A stretch of DNA of 60,677 nucleotides. Origin: JAVBNW01 sp031551255 (lineage in GTDB: Bacteria > Bacillota > Clostridia > Christensenellales > UBA1750). Made by a program: the position numbers and the translations under genes. Location of the stretch: NCBI GenBank assembly GCA_031551255.1, contig JAVBNW010000055.1:1-60677 (forward strand), given 5' to 3'. The notes beneath the pieces were generated by a model. It ran no database searches. It was given only the letters and a program-made list of their open reading frames with translations, and was not told the origin of the DNA. This document shows, piece after piece, positions 1-9,341 of the stretch (positions are counted from its first letter, which is position 1; each line of letters starts with the position of its first letter).

Positions 1-94
1 CTGTCACTATCCTGCCATACTTGGCCCTGTTTTTTGGTGGGCGTCGGGGTTATCAACCCCGGGGGGGGGGGGGGGGGCGCCCCCCCGCGAAACA
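1..94. other. Window edge with a 17-G homopolymer
   Basis: This stretch lies downstream of the mannosidase stop codon. It holds four C, then seventeen consecutive G (61-77), then a C-rich stretch (80-86). No gene is supported. The run is either a slippery tract or a sequencing/assembly artefact; G-tracts this long are rare in bacterial intergenic DNA. Confidence 0.6.
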
Positions 95-3000
95 CTACAC
101 CCTGACCCTCACGGTCTTAATCTCGAACGCGCGCAGCGTCAGCGGGTACGCCCCGTCCACCGGCGTAAGCTTTGCGATCGGCTCTTCGATAAGGTTCGTC
201 TCCCATACCTCGGCGTGCGGGAAGCCCACGTTCAGCGCCGTGCTTACGCCGCTCTTTTCGCATTCGTACAGCCGTGCGATCACGCCGTCGCCATCCTCGG
301 CTACCTTCACCGCTTCGACGATCACATTCGGCGCGCCGATGCTCAAAAGGCTTTCCCTTGCAACCGCCGCAACGCGCACCGGCATGTTCAGCTCGTAGGC
401 CGGGCGCGTAACGGATTCGGCGCTGAAAGGCCCGTGGGGGAGCAGCGAATAGGTGACGAGGTGCCGCCCCTGATCGGCGCGCGCGTCCGGGTGGGTTCCT
501 GATTTCATCAGCGAAAGCCCCGCGCAGGTGCCGCTGAGCGAAATGCCGTACTTACAATCGTTCAGGATGGCCACGCCGAAGCGCGTTTCGGAAAGATCGG
601 TGTACTTGTGGTTGGAAACCTCGAACATCGCCTGTTCGTAGCTGTTGCGCTTATAGGTGTTGCGCGTGGCGTAGCCGAATTGAATTTCGTGGCGCGCCTC
701 GTCGGCGAGTATGTCAAGGTCGAAGCTCGCCTTGAGCAGCTTGTGCTTTTCCTTCCAGTCGATCAGGGTTTCAAAATCTACGCGCGGCGTGTTCGCATAG
801 AACACCATATCCTGCACGATGGCTGAAGCGTCGCCCAGATTGTAGCGGCTGCGCAGGCGGATTTGCAGCGGGCCGTCGGAGACCACGCTGCGCTCCGTCA
901 GCCTCGCGCCGGGCCTAATGTTTTCGATTACATCTTCGTCGATATCCCAGTTATCCCAACCAAGGGGAATGTCCTCGCCAAACAGGAACGTGTTGAGCGG
1001 ATAGCCCCCCGCCTTGCGCAGCTGGCGGCCGGAGGCTTTGTCTACCAGCGAGGCGATGCCGCCGGTTTTGTCGAATACGGCCGTCACGCACGGGGTATGA
1101 AGCGTCGCGCCGTCGTAGCTAAACGGCGAAGACCCCCCATCGTCGGCGGGAGCTGCCGCAAACGCGCTGGAGGAGAGCGAAGGGAGGCGGATGCCCTCGA
1201 CGTATAATTTTTCCTCGCCGTCCACGGCGGTAACCGTTTGACTTATGGCGCGCGAGGGCTTTTGCCCGGCGGGTAGATAGGCCCATGTCCTCTCCCACGA
1301 AAGCGTGTTGACCAGCGCAAGGCTCTCGGCATCGGGCGCGCCCATCTGCACGGTGAAATCCGCATCGGCCGCGGCGATCATGCCCTTCATTTCGTCGATG
1401 GACTCGTCGTTTACCGGCGCGATGCTCGTGCCGGGCAGGATGTCGTGGAACTGGTTGACCAGCAGCGTCTCCATCAGCGGGCGCACGTCGGCCAGCGCGC
1501 GCCTGTCAAGCAGCGCGATCGCGTTGGCAAGCTCAAGATCGCGCAGCGCGATCTCGCCCTTGCGGTTGTTGCGCTTGATCTGGGCTTTGCCGGTGAGCGT
1601 TCCGCGATGCAGCTCCAGATACAGCTCGCCCGAATATACCGGCAGCTCGCGCGACGTCTGCTCAAGGTGCCTCATAAAGGCGCTCACGGTGGTGTGCTTT
1701 GCCTTGGGCACGCCCTCCACGTCGCCAAGGCGCAGCGCCACCTCGATCATGTCGTAGCTCGGGCCTCCTCCGCCGTCGCCGAAGCCGTAGGAAAGCATGC
1801 GGCTGTTGTTCACGCGCTTGTGGCGGATCGGACGGCTGCCGGGGCGGTCGTAGCCGACGATCTTGCCGATGAGCGCTGCGGCGTCGGGGGCGAAGTGGAT
1901 TTCGTTAAACTGCGTCAGCACCTCAGTGCCGTCCGCGCCGCGCCATAGGAACGTGTCGTGCGGGAAGGTGTTCGTGTCGTTCCACGACATCTTCGTCGTC
2001 AAAAAGTACGAGATGCCGCATCCCTTCATAATTTGCGGGATCGCCGCGGAGTAGCCGAACGTATCCGGCAGCCAGAACGTATCGCTCAGGTAGCCGAAGT
2101 GTTCTTTCGTCCAATTCTGTCCCCACAGGAACTGGCGTACCAGCGATTCACCCGATACGATATTGCAGTCGCACTCGATCCACACCCCGCCGTTGGGCTC
2201 GTAGCGCCCGGCCGCAACCTGCTTTTTGATCCCTTCGAAGATTGCCGGATACTCGCGCCGCATGATCTCGCCGTGGTAGGCGGAGCTTTGAAAAAAGATG
2301 TATTCCGGGTATTGCTCCAGCAGCGACAACGCGTTGGCGTATGTTCTCGCGCATTTACGCACGGTTTCGGCGATGGTCCAAAGCCATGCGGTATCCATGT
2401 GCGAGTGGCCGATCAGACCCGCGTACGGCGCGGACTGCGGGTTTTGCGCTGCGAGCGGCGCGGCCATAAACGCGCGGGCCTCGTGCACGCGCGTGAGCCA
2501 ATACGCCTCTTCGCATTCCCAGGGCATCTGCGGCACGAGCCGGTAGACATCCATCAATGCATTTTGCACCTGCGCCCTGCGAAAGTCGTCCGGCAAATTT
2601 TCACTGAGCTGGTTGAGAATCCTAAGCTCGATCACGAAATTTTTGACTTCCTCGCGCATTTGCATGATTTCAACGCCCTTAAATTCTACCGGGGCGTCGA
2701 AGCGCCTCATTTCTTCAAAGGGCTGGGTGCCCTGGTCGGTGTGCCAGCAATACCCCTCCAGCGCGATGTCAAGCTCGGCGCCGGCCCTTTCCCCGCCGGT
2801 AAGGTACAGCGTGTGGTGGTTCCCGCGGGAATTGACGACGATTTTATTCGTATATACGCCCTTGGGGATGCCGTTTATAAACAGCATTGTCTCCAGCGCG
2901 CCGGTGCTCGCGCGCAGGTACAGCTTTTTACCGGCGAGCGCCTCGTCGATGGCTACCTTGCCGCGAAACCAGCCGGTAACCCGGCTGCCGCCCCAAGTTT

Positions 3001-3172
3001 CGCCCGGAGCGATGGGCCTATAGGAGACGCCCTGCGGGGGATAGCGCAAGTGCTCGTATGTTTCATACAGCGAGACAGGCGCCTGGGCGACCTTGGCGAA
3101 GATCAAGCCGTCGTATGTCTGCTCCATCCGCTGAAGTTTCTTCAGGGCGCGCTCAAATTGCTGGTCGAGCAT
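95..3172 (-). CDS. Alpha-mannosidase, glycoside hydrolase family 38
   Basis: Retaining exo-alpha-mannosidase of about 1025 residues, the usual length for bacterial GH38. The catalytic domain carries HSHMDTAWLW (about residue 256), the metal-binding histidine/aspartate motif, and LPDTFGYS (about residue 370), which contains the nucleophile aspartate. A long beta-rich C-terminal region follows. No signal peptide is visible, so it probably acts in the cytoplasm on imported manno-oligosaccharides. A GTG at 3187 is also in frame, but the GGAGGG Shine-Dalgarno lies inside those first codons and is seven bases before the ATG at 3172, so 3172 is preferred. It is divergent from the alcohol dehydrogenase gene. 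The GH92 mannosidase at 51.9 kb suggests mannose-rich glycans are used. Family call is firm; linkage specificity cannot be read. Confidence 0.93.
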   Translation of the reverse strand: MLDQQFERALKKLQRMEQTYDGLIFAKVAQAPVSLYETYEHLRYPPQGVSYRPIAPGETWGGSRVTGWFRGKVAIDEALAGKKLYLRASTGALETMLFINGIPKGVYTNKIVVNSRGNHHTLYLTGGERAGAELDIALEGYCWHTDQGTQPFEEMRRFDAPVEFKGVEIMQMREEVKNFVIELRILNQLSENLPDDFRRAQVQNALMDVYRLVPQMPWECEEAYWLTRVHEARAFMAAPLAAQNPQSAPYAGLIGHSHMDTAWLWTIAETVRKCARTYANALSLLEQYPEYIFFQSSAYHGEIMRREYPAIFEGIKKQVAAGRYEPNGGVWIECDCNIVSGESLVRQFLWGQNWTKEHFGYLSDTFWLPDTFGYSAAIPQIMKGCGISYFLTTKMSWNDTNTFPHDTFLWRGADGTEVLTQFNEIHFAPDAAALIGKIVGYDRPGSRPIRHKRVNNSRMLSYGFGDGGGGPSYDMIEVALRLGDVEGVPKAKHTTVSAFMRHLEQTSRELPVYSGELYLELHRGTLTGKAQIKRNNRKGEIALRDLELANAIALLDRRALADVRPLMETLLVNQFHDILPGTSIAPVNDESIDEMKGMIAAADADFTVQMGAPDAESLALVNTLSWERTWAYLPAGQKPSRAISQTVTAVDGEEKLYVEGIRLPSLSSSAFAAAPADDGGSSPFSYDGATLHTPCVTAVFDKTGGIASLVDKASGRQLRKAGGYPLNTFLFGEDIPLGWDNWDIDEDVIENIRPGARLTERSVVSDGPLQIRLRSRYNLGDASAIVQDMVFYANTPRVDFETLIDWKEKHKLLKASFDLDILADEARHEIQFGYATRNTYKRNSYEQAMFEVSNHKYTDLSETRFGVAILNDCKYGISLSGTCAGLSLMKSGTHPDARADQGRHLVTYSLLPHGPFSAESVTRPAYELNMPVRVAAVARESLLSIGAPNVIVEAVKVAEDGDGVIARLYECEKSGVSTALNVGFPHAEVWETNLIEEPIAKLTPVDGAYPLTLRAFEIKTVRVRV

Positions 3173-3207
3173 CGGCATTCCCTCCACGATGTGATTTTGC
3201 TAAGAAC

Positions 3208-3235
3208 AGTATACAATGGGGGCCCTTCTTGTCAA
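3208..3235 (-). promoter_or_regulatory. Promoter of the GH38 mannosidase gene
   Basis: On the minus strand a perfect -35 TTGACA (3235-3230) and -10 TATACT (3213-3208) are separated by 16 bases. This lies 36 bases upstream of the chosen start. Strong sigma-A type match. Confidence 0.75.
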
Positions 3236-3373
3236 GGATGCCCGTCGCTAAGCGTTTTTTCGCCCCGCGATGGTTATTAAGTTTTCACCCGCCTCCGGGT
3301 TCAGGCAGGAAAAGGCGGCGCTCGCGTGGAAGGCATCACATACAAAAAACACAGGGAAAGGGAGTTTAAAACA

Positions 3374-4552
3374 TTGCTGAATTTTGATTTTCATATACCC
3401 ACGCGCGTCATCTTTGGCAAGGACGCGCAAAAAGACATCGGCGCATATCTTAAGCCCTTGGCTAAGAAGGTGCTCTTGCACTACGGCAGCGCCAGCATTA
3501 AAAAGACCGGGCTGTACGACGAGGTGACGGATTCTCTGAACCGCGCGGGCGTTCCGTTCGTAGAGCTCGGGGGCGTGGTGCCCAACCCCAGGCTCTCCCT
3601 CGTTTACGAAGGCATCGTGCTTTGCAAGAAGGAAAACGTCGATCTGATCCTCGCGGTGGGCGGCGGCAGCGCGATCGACTCCGCCAAGGCCATCGCCATC
3701 GGTTTTTATTACGACGGCGACGTGTGGGACGTCTACGAGCAGGGCAAGCCCACCAAGCGCGCGCTGCCGGTTGCGACCGTGCTCACCATCCCCGCCGCGG
3801 GCAGCGAATCGAGCGATTCTACGGTCATCACCAACGAAGAGAAGCAAATGAAGCTGGGCTACGGCAGCGGCTGCCTGCGCCCGGTGCTCAGCGTGATGAA
3901 CCCGGAGCTGTTCTATACCCTGCCCAAGAACCAGATCGCCAACGGCGTCGCGGATATGATGAGCCATATCTTCGAGCGGTATTTTACCAATACGCTTCAT
4001 ACCGATCTGACCGACGGCCTGTGCGAGGCCACGCTGAAAACCATCATGAAAAACGCGCTCATCGTAGCGGAAGATCCTAAAAATTACGACGCGTGGTGCC
4101 AGGTGGGCTTCGGCGGCACCATAGCCCATAACGATATGCTGGGCCTTGGTCGCGCGCAGGATTGGGCGTGTCACGGCATGGAGCACGAGCTGAGCGCCAT
4201 TTACGACGTCGCGCACGGTGCGGGCCTGGCGGTGCTTACGCCGAACTGGATGAAGTACGTGTATAAAGAGAACGTAAACATGTTCGTGCAGTTTGCGCTG
4301 AACGTGATGGGCGTGGAGGGAAGCTTGCGCGACCCGGACGCGATTGTTTTAGAGGGCATCGCCCGCCTGCGCGCGTTCTTTGTGAAGATCGGCCTGCCCG
4401 CAACGCTTTTAGAGCTCGGCATAGACGATAAAAACCTAGAGCTGATGGCGAAGAAGGCGACCGGCGAGGCCTATGGCGAGGAGCACCCGTTGGGGGGACT
4501 TAAAAAACTCGCCTGGCAGGATGTGCTGAACATTTACAAGCTCGCGCAATAG
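3374..4552 (+). CDS. Iron-containing alcohol dehydrogenase (BDH/YqhD-like)
   Basis: NAD(P)-dependent group III alcohol dehydrogenase, 392 residues, likely reducing an aldehyde to an alcohol during fermentation. The nucleotide-binding motif GGGSAIDSAK is at 96-105. The four metal ligands expected for the family are present: D194, H198, H267 and H281. The start is taken as TTG at 3374 because GGGAG (3360-3364) precedes it by nine bases and the protein then begins MLNFDFHIPTR, as homologues do; an in-frame GTG at 3326 has no good ribosome site. The next gene, an aldo/keto reductase, follows after 17 bases, so they are probably co-transcribed. Substrate is inferred as butanal or a similar aldehyde only by family. 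Confidence 0.9.
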   Translation: MLNFDFHIPTRVIFGKDAQKDIGAYLKPLAKKVLLHYGSASIKKTGLYDEVTDSLNRAGVPFVELGGVVPNPRLSLVYEGIVLCKKENVDLILAVGGGSAIDSAKAIAIGFYYDGDVWDVYEQGKPTKRALPVATVLTIPAAGSESSDSTVITNEEKQMKLGYGSGCLRPVLSVMNPELFYTLPKNQIANGVADMMSHIFERYFTNTLHTDLTDGLCEATLKTIMKNALIVAEDPKNYDAWCQVGFGGTIAHNDMLGLGRAQDWACHGMEHELSAIYDVAHGAGLAVLTPNWMKYVYKENVNMFVQFALNVMGVEGSLRDPDAIVLEGIARLRAFFVKIGLPATLLELGIDDKNLELMAKKATGEAYGEEHPLGGLKKLAWQDVLNIYKLAQ

Positions 4553-4569
4553 ATGCGGAGGGGGAAACT

Positions 4570-5556
4570 ATGGCATATAGTGCGTGTGAAAACCGGTATG
4601 ACGACATGCCGTACCGCCGCGTGGGCCAAAGCGGCCTGAAGCTTCCGGCGGTTTCGTTGGGCATGTGGCAGGCGCTTGGCGGGAACGCTCCGCTTGAGAA
4701 CACCCGCGCCGTGCTGCGCAAGGCGTTTGATCTAGGCGTCACTCACATCGATTTAGCCAACAATTACGGCCCGCCCCCGGGTTCGGCGGAAGAGGCCTTC
4801 GGCATCGTGCTTCGTAAGGACTTTAAGCCCTACCGCGATGAGATGATCATCTCAACTAAGGCGGGCTATACGATGTGGCCGGGGCCGTATGGAGACTTTG
4901 GCAGCAAAAAGTACCTGACCGCGAGCCTTGATCAGTCGCTTGCGCGCATAGGCCTTGCGTACGTCGATATCTTCTATTCGCACAGGTTCGATCCGGACAC
5001 CCCGCTGGAGGAAACCATGGATGCGCTCGCATGCGCCGTGCGCGCGGGCAAGGCGCTGTACGTCGGCATTTCCAACTATTCTCCAGAAGATACCAGGCGC
5101 GCGGTCGGCATCCTAAAGGATATGGGCGTGCGGTGCCTCATCCACCAGCCTGCCTACAGCATGCTCAATCGCAAGCCGGAGGAAGGGCTGTTGCAGGCGA
5201 TTGAGGAATGCGAAATCGGCGCCATCGTATTTTCCCCATTGGCGCAGGGCTTGCTCACCGGCCGTTATCTAAACGGCATCCCGGTAGGCTCCAGGGCCAG
5301 CGGCAACGCGAGGCTTCACGAAACGCTCACCCCCGCGATGCTTCAAAAGCTCAATCGGCTCAATAACCTGGCGGCTGCACGCGGGCAGACGCTCGCGCAG
5401 ATGGCGCTTGGATGGGTGCTTAGAAAGCCCTGCATTGCCAGCGCCCTGATCGGCGCGAGCAGGCCCGAGCAGGTGGAAGAGAATGTCGCCGCGGCGATGA
5501 ACCTTAATTTTTCGGCGGAAGAGCTTGCGAGCATCGAGGCGGTCTTGGCGGAGTAG
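4570..5556 (+). CDS. Aldo/keto reductase, YghZ (L-glyceraldehyde 3-phosphate reductase) subgroup
   Basis: NADPH-dependent aldo/keto reductase of 328 residues. The catalytic tetrad is visible as D61, Y66, K97 and H138. The GSAEE segment just after the Tyr and the WPGPYGD stretch place it with the YghZ/Gpr-like subgroup that reduces glyceraldehyde 3-phosphate and methylglyoxal. A GGAGGGG ribosome site sits seven bases before the ATG. It directly follows the alcohol dehydrogenase gene, which suggests a shared job in reducing reactive aldehydes. It lacks the C-terminal iron-sulfur region seen in the reductase at 16.3 kb. Confidence 0.9.
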   Translation: MAYSACENRYDDMPYRRVGQSGLKLPAVSLGMWQALGGNAPLENTRAVLRKAFDLGVTHIDLANNYGPPPGSAEEAFGIVLRKDFKPYRDEMIISTKAGYTMWPGPYGDFGSKKYLTASLDQSLARIGLAYVDIFYSHRFDPDTPLEETMDALACAVRAGKALYVGISNYSPEDTRRAVGILKDMGVRCLIHQPAYSMLNRKPEEGLLQAIEECEIGAIVFSPLAQGLLTGRYLNGIPVGSRASGNARLHETLTPAMLQKLNRLNNLAAARGQTLAQMALGWVLRKPCIASALIGASRPEQVEENVAAAMNLNFSAEELASIEAVLAE

Positions 5557-5639
5557 GGGCTGCCCGCCAGGCACGGGGGGCTTGTCGCTTCGCCTGGGTA
5601 GCTTGCCGCAGGGCTGATCTGGAAACATATGCGAAGTCT

Positions 5640-5669
5640 TTGCGAATCGGTATGGAAACGGGGTATCAT
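5640..5669 (+). promoter_or_regulatory. Putative promoter of the MalT-like regulator gene
   Basis: TTGCGA (5640-5645) and TATCAT (5664-5669) with an 18-base spacer, about 50 bases before the GTG start. The spacer is slightly long and the boxes imperfect. Short complementary segments around 5660-5695 (CGGGG/CCCCG and GGTAT/ATACC) could be a control site. Confidence 0.4.
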
Positions 5670-5720
5670 GGCATCGCCGCTCAGCCCCGTATACCATGGT
5701 TGCCGAAAGGAGCATACCCT

Positions 5721-8264
5721 GTGGCGTCCGGAAACATAACCATACCACAATTTGTAGGCGCGCTGCCCCGCGCGCGCATAGACGCTTTGCTCGAGGAAGG
5801 GCTCAAAAGGCCCCTCGTGCTGGTTACCGCGGGGCCCGGCTACGGCAAGACGGTTGCCGTGGCCGGTTATGTTACCCGCCGACGCGTGCGGACGGTTTGG
5901 ATGCGCCTTACGTATCTGGATAACGTGCCATATCGCTTCTGGGAAACGTTTGTCGCAGCCATGGCCGCTATCAACGAGGACCTTGCCTATCGCTTGAAGG
6001 CCCTCGGCTTTCCTGCATCGATCGGCGAATTCGACGCGTTCGTCAGGCTCGTTGCGCGGGAGCTTCAGGGGCCGGGGCATGTAGTCGTGGTGGTGGATGA
6101 TTGCCACAACATTTTCTCTCAGCGCCTCAATGATTTTTTAGGCACCTTTGTCGATGTTCACCTGGAGGGGATTTCCCTGATCCTCATCGGCCGCTCGCAC
6201 ATGGGGCTCAACGTTCCGACGCTGATGAACAACGGCCTTCTCGCCGAAATCAGGCAGGATGATCTTGCCTTCACCCATGCAGAAACCGGAGAGTTGTTCC
6301 GCTCGCGCGGCATTTCCTGCGACGACGCACACATTGGAGCGATTGCCAAAAGGGTGGAGGGCTGGTCCTTTGCCCTGGGCTTACTGGCGGCGCGCGGGCG
6401 GGAAAAGCAATTGTCCACGCGCGATATGGAATCGCTCAGCGTTCCGGAGGCCGTCAGGCTCTTTGAAGACGAATGCTTTGCCGTCTACAGCGCGCGGCAG
6501 CGCGATATGCTCGTTAGACTTTCTTTGCTACGTAACGTTCCGTTGGGGCTGTCTGATCGGTGGTCGGAAATGCAAGGAGAAGATATGACCGCGGTCCTTA
6601 GCGGCCATCCTTTTGTGCGCTTCGATATGGATGTATGCATTTTTACGTTTCACAACATGTTTCGCGGTTTTTTACAATACAAGGCCGACCTCATGACGGA
6701 AGAAGAGACAGGCAAGGTCTACTCGCGCGCGGCGGACTGGATGCTGGAACATGGGCATTTGGCCGACGCCATGACCTATTACCGAAGGTGCGGGCGGTAT
6801 AATGAGATGTTTCAGGCCATCCGCCGACTGCCCCACACCCGCATGGGCCGGGAACTTACGGAACTTGCGCTCGCGTGCCTTGAGGATCTCCCCGAGGAAT
6901 TTGTCAAGAAGAACCCCATCGTCATCTTTACGCGCGGCGCGATGCTGTTAAACAACTCGCGCATCGAAGAAGCGCACCGGGTGATAACGGATCTGCGCAC
7001 GGAGTTTGAACAGGGCGAGCAGACGCCTCAGGCACAGGCCTTTCTCGGTGAAATCTACATCCTTCTTGCGGATATCAGCCGCGTGCGCAATACGGATGAG
7101 TTCGCATGGCTGTACCGCCGCGCCGCCCAATACCTGCCAAACGGTTGTGTGACGCGCGACGCGGGCCTGACTTTGGTGGACAATCAAGACACCTTTTATG
7201 TTATGGAAGAAAAGCCGGGCGAACTTGAAAGAATGATGCGCCTGTTTCAGGAGGCCATGCCGATTGGCGCTAAGGTAATGAAGGGCTGCGGGCGCGGCAT
7301 GGAGTGCTTATTCGCCGCCGAATCTTATTACCTTACATACGATTTGCCACGCGCCAAGGAAGAGGCCTACCGCGCAATCTACCGGGCCGCGGAATCGGGC
7401 CAGCACGACATCGTGCTCAACGCCATGTTTATTTTGCTCAAGGTCGCCGTGTTGTCCGGAAGCTATGGGGAGGCGGCGGACAGGCTTTCCGATATGCGCG
7501 AACATATTCAAAGGTGGAATACGGCCTCTCTTACCATCGTTGCGGATTGCGCCCAGGCGTGGATGAACGACAGGCTCAGCGACAACGAAAGCCTGCCGTG
7601 GTTCATCGACGGCGATGAGGCGATCGCACGGCAGCCGCCCGTCAGCGTCGGCCGGGAATACATCAGGCGCGCCAATTGGATGCTCCTGCGCAAAAATTAT
7701 TACGAGCTACCGGCTTTTCTGGAAAAGACCGAAAATCTTGCAAAGGCGCACGGCTTCTGGACGATCCGCTTGGAGGCGCGAATCCTTGGCGCCATCTGCT
7801 TTATGCGGCTGGACGAACCCAATAAGGCCGTTGCGGCGCTTCACGCGGCATATCAAATGGCCTGGCAAAACGGCATCGTAACGCCGTTTATAGAGTGCGC
7901 GGGAAACATGCGCACGCTGATGGAGAATGTGCGCCGCCAAGAGGAATATTCGTTTGATCCTGCCTGGATGGACGGTGTGCATCAAAAGGCATCCACGTTC
8001 GCTAAGCGGCTTTCAACCATGTCCGCCGAGCATGTCAAGGTTGCGGTTCCCGGTGCGCCGGCCCAAGGGGCGACGCTGAGCGAGCGGGAGGATCAGGTGC
8101 TGCGCTGCCTGGCGCAGGGCCTTAGCCGCGACGATATTGCCCGGCATTTGGGTATATCGATTAACACCGTAAAGACTATCATTAAAAACTTGTATGGGAA
8201 GCTTGGTGCCGTAAACCGCGCCGATGCCGTGCATATTGCTATGACGAAGGGATATCTGGCATAA
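5721..8264 (+). CDS. LuxR-family ATP-dependent transcriptional regulator, MalT-like (STAND class)
   Basis: Large signal-sensing activator of about 847 residues. It has an N-terminal NTPase module with Walker A GPGYGKT (38-44) and a Walker B-like VVVVDDC, then a long helical repeat (TPR-like) sensor region. The C-terminal LuxR helix-turn-helix (about the last 62 residues) begins LSEREDQVLRCLAQG and contains ISINTVKTII. This is the MalT architecture, in which an inducer and ATP drive oligomerisation. The start is GTG 5721, eight bases after AAAGGAG (5706-5712); an ATG at 5640 has no ribosome site. Its target is unknown. The unknown gene at 8535 follows on the same strand with its own promoter and is an obvious candidate target. 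Confidence 0.88.
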   Translation: MASGNITIPQFVGALPRARIDALLEEGLKRPLVLVTAGPGYGKTVAVAGYVTRRRVRTVWMRLTYLDNVPYRFWETFVAAMAAINEDLAYRLKALGFPASIGEFDAFVRLVARELQGPGHVVVVVDDCHNIFSQRLNDFLGTFVDVHLEGISLILIGRSHMGLNVPTLMNNGLLAEIRQDDLAFTHAETGELFRSRGISCDDAHIGAIAKRVEGWSFALGLLAARGREKQLSTRDMESLSVPEAVRLFEDECFAVYSARQRDMLVRLSLLRNVPLGLSDRWSEMQGEDMTAVLSGHPFVRFDMDVCIFTFHNMFRGFLQYKADLMTEEETGKVYSRAADWMLEHGHLADAMTYYRRCGRYNEMFQAIRRLPHTRMGRELTELALACLEDLPEEFVKKNPIVIFTRGAMLLNNSRIEEAHRVITDLRTEFEQGEQTPQAQAFLGEIYILLADISRVRNTDEFAWLYRRAAQYLPNGCVTRDAGLTLVDNQDTFYVMEEKPGELERMMRLFQEAMPIGAKVMKGCGRGMECLFAAESYYLTYDLPRAKEEAYRAIYRAAESGQHDIVLNAMFILLKVAVLSGSYGEAADRLSDMREHIQRWNTASLTIVADCAQAWMNDRLSDNESLPWFIDGDEAIARQPPVSVGREYIRRANWMLLRKNYYELPAFLEKTENLAKAHGFWTIRLEARILGAICFMRLDEPNKAVAALHAAYQMAWQNGIVTPFIECAGNMRTLMENVRRQEEYSFDPAWMDGVHQKASTFAKRLSTMSAEHVKVAVPGAPAQGATLSEREDQVLRCLAQGLSRDDIARHLGISINTVKTIIKNLYGKLGAVNRADAVHIAMTKGYLA

Positions 8265-8297
8265 GCGGTAGCAAGGAAGTTCGCGGTTCTATCTTAC

Positions 8298-8333
8298 AAA
8301 AAAGCGATGCGAATGCATTCGCTTTTCGTTTTA
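8298..8333 (+). terminator. Rho-independent terminator after the MalT-like gene
   Basis: An AAAAAGCGA arm pairs with TCGCTTTT around a self-complementary core (GCGAATGCATTCGC is a perfect palindrome), followed by a T-rich tail. It lies 34 bases past the stop codon. Confidence 0.6.
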
Positions 8334-8396
8334 TGGAGAAATGGGTGGACGAACATTTTTTTCGACGTCCCTTATTTATTTTCGACATATATGTGA

Positions 8397-8433
8397 TTAG
8401 GTGATGCCTAAAAATTTTTTAAGATCACCCTAA
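8397..8433. promoter_or_regulatory. Imperfect inverted repeat, candidate operator
   Basis: TTAGGTGAT (8397-8405) is repeated inverted as ATCACCCTAA (8424-8433), with an A/T-rich centre. It ends seven bases before the -35 box of the next promoter, a typical position for an activator site. The protein that binds is not known; the adjacent MalT-like regulator is one candidate. Confidence 0.4.
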
Positions 8434-8439
8434 CGGATG

Positions 8440-8468
8440 TAGACTGCGATGGGAGGCGGACGTATAGT
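8440..8468 (+). promoter_or_regulatory. Promoter of the unknown gene at 8535
   Basis: TAGACT (8440-8445), 17-base spacer, TATAGT (8463-8468). The weak -35 and good -10 fit an activator-dependent promoter, consistent with the inverted repeat just upstream. Confidence 0.5.
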
Positions 8469-8534
8469 ATGCGTGCAGGATGAACAACCATCCGTTGCAT
8501 ATTGAAAGAATGACGCCGAAGGAGGGAAGAGCAG

Positions 8535-9341
8535 ATGTTATACGAAATCGAAGTGGCCGCCGCTAAGAAAGCGTTGTTCGCCCCGAACAGAGGCACCCTA
8601 AGGAACCGTGGATGCGCGCTTCTGCTCTCCGGACTCAATGAAAGGGTCGACAATCACGACGCCTTGATGACGGCAATTGCCGGAGAGCTTGCAGAGCATG
8701 CGGTGCGCGCCACTTGGCTGATGCCCGGCGAAGAGGAGATGGAAGACGGAAAGGTAAGCCTTGTGAAGCTTTCGAAGTCCATCGATGATGCGGCGGAAGA
8801 CGCGCGGCGCCGATTTGGCGCGGAGCCCCTTATCGTCGCGCGAGGCGCTATTGGCAACCTATTGCTGGGGATGGTGCGCCTGAGGAGATTGCTGATCAAC
8901 CCCACGAACTTTGGCGACGTTCCGTGCCCTTCTGAGGGATTCCATGTCGGCGTCTCTCACGAAGAGATGAAAGCATATCTTCGCGAACACGGCGCGCGCG
9001 CGATCATTTCGCCAGATATGGCGCGCTTGCAACAGCAGTATGTCATCGGAGGGGAGCGCCTGGAAGAGCTCTATACGGGCTATGCCACGCGCCCTGAGCT
9101 TGCCCAAACGCTTAAGTTGCTTGCGCTCTTCCCGCAACGGATTGCAGGGCAGCTTTGCATGAGCGTCATCCCGGATGTTTCCCACTACGCCGATCTTTCC
9201 CACTCGCTTGAGACGGCTGCGAATTTTGCACAGTTGATCGGCGTTATTGCAAACGGCATGCTATATGATGCCGGGCTGGGCAACCGCCGCAGGAAATACT
9301 CCGGGCGCCAAAGAAGGCTTAGCGGCGGGCATCTGGCATAG
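8535..9341 (+). CDS. Unknown protein, possible degenerate alpha/beta-hydrolase fold
   Basis: Protein of 268 residues with no family recognised with confidence. AAGGAGGG lies nine bases before the ATG. The stretch LIVARGAIGNLLLGMV followed by LLINPTNF resembles the nucleophile elbow and following strand of small YqiA-like esterases, but the expected G-x-S-x-G serine is replaced (RGAIGN), so if that fold is right it is probably not a hydrolase. Resemblance is weak. It stands alone between a promoter with a candidate operator and repeat element R1, whose left end begins at the base after the stop codon. It may be the target of the upstream MalT-like regulator. Confidence 0.6.
   Translation: MLYEIEVAAAKKALFAPNRGTLRNRGCALLLSGLNERVDNHDALMTAIAGELAEHAVRATWLMPGEEEMEDGKVSLVKLSKSIDDAAEDARRRFGAEPLIVARGAIGNLLLGMVRLRRLLINPTNFGDVPCPSEGFHVGVSHEEMKAYLREHGARAIISPDMARLQQQYVIGGERLEELYTGYATRPELAQTLKLLALFPQRIAGQLCMSVIPDVSHYADLSHSLETAANFAQLIGVIANGMLYDAGLGNRRRKYSGRQRRLSGGHLA

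Noticed and set aside
1958..3280. 440-residue plus-strand open frame
   Set aside because: It runs antisense through the GH38 mannosidase, whose motifs are unambiguous. It lacks any family motif and ribosome site; long antisense frames are expected at this GC.
3248..4216. 322-residue minus-strand frame opposite the alcohol dehydrogenase
   Set aside because: The His/Ala/Arg-rich product is typical of an antisense shadow and the opposite strand carries intact metal ligands.
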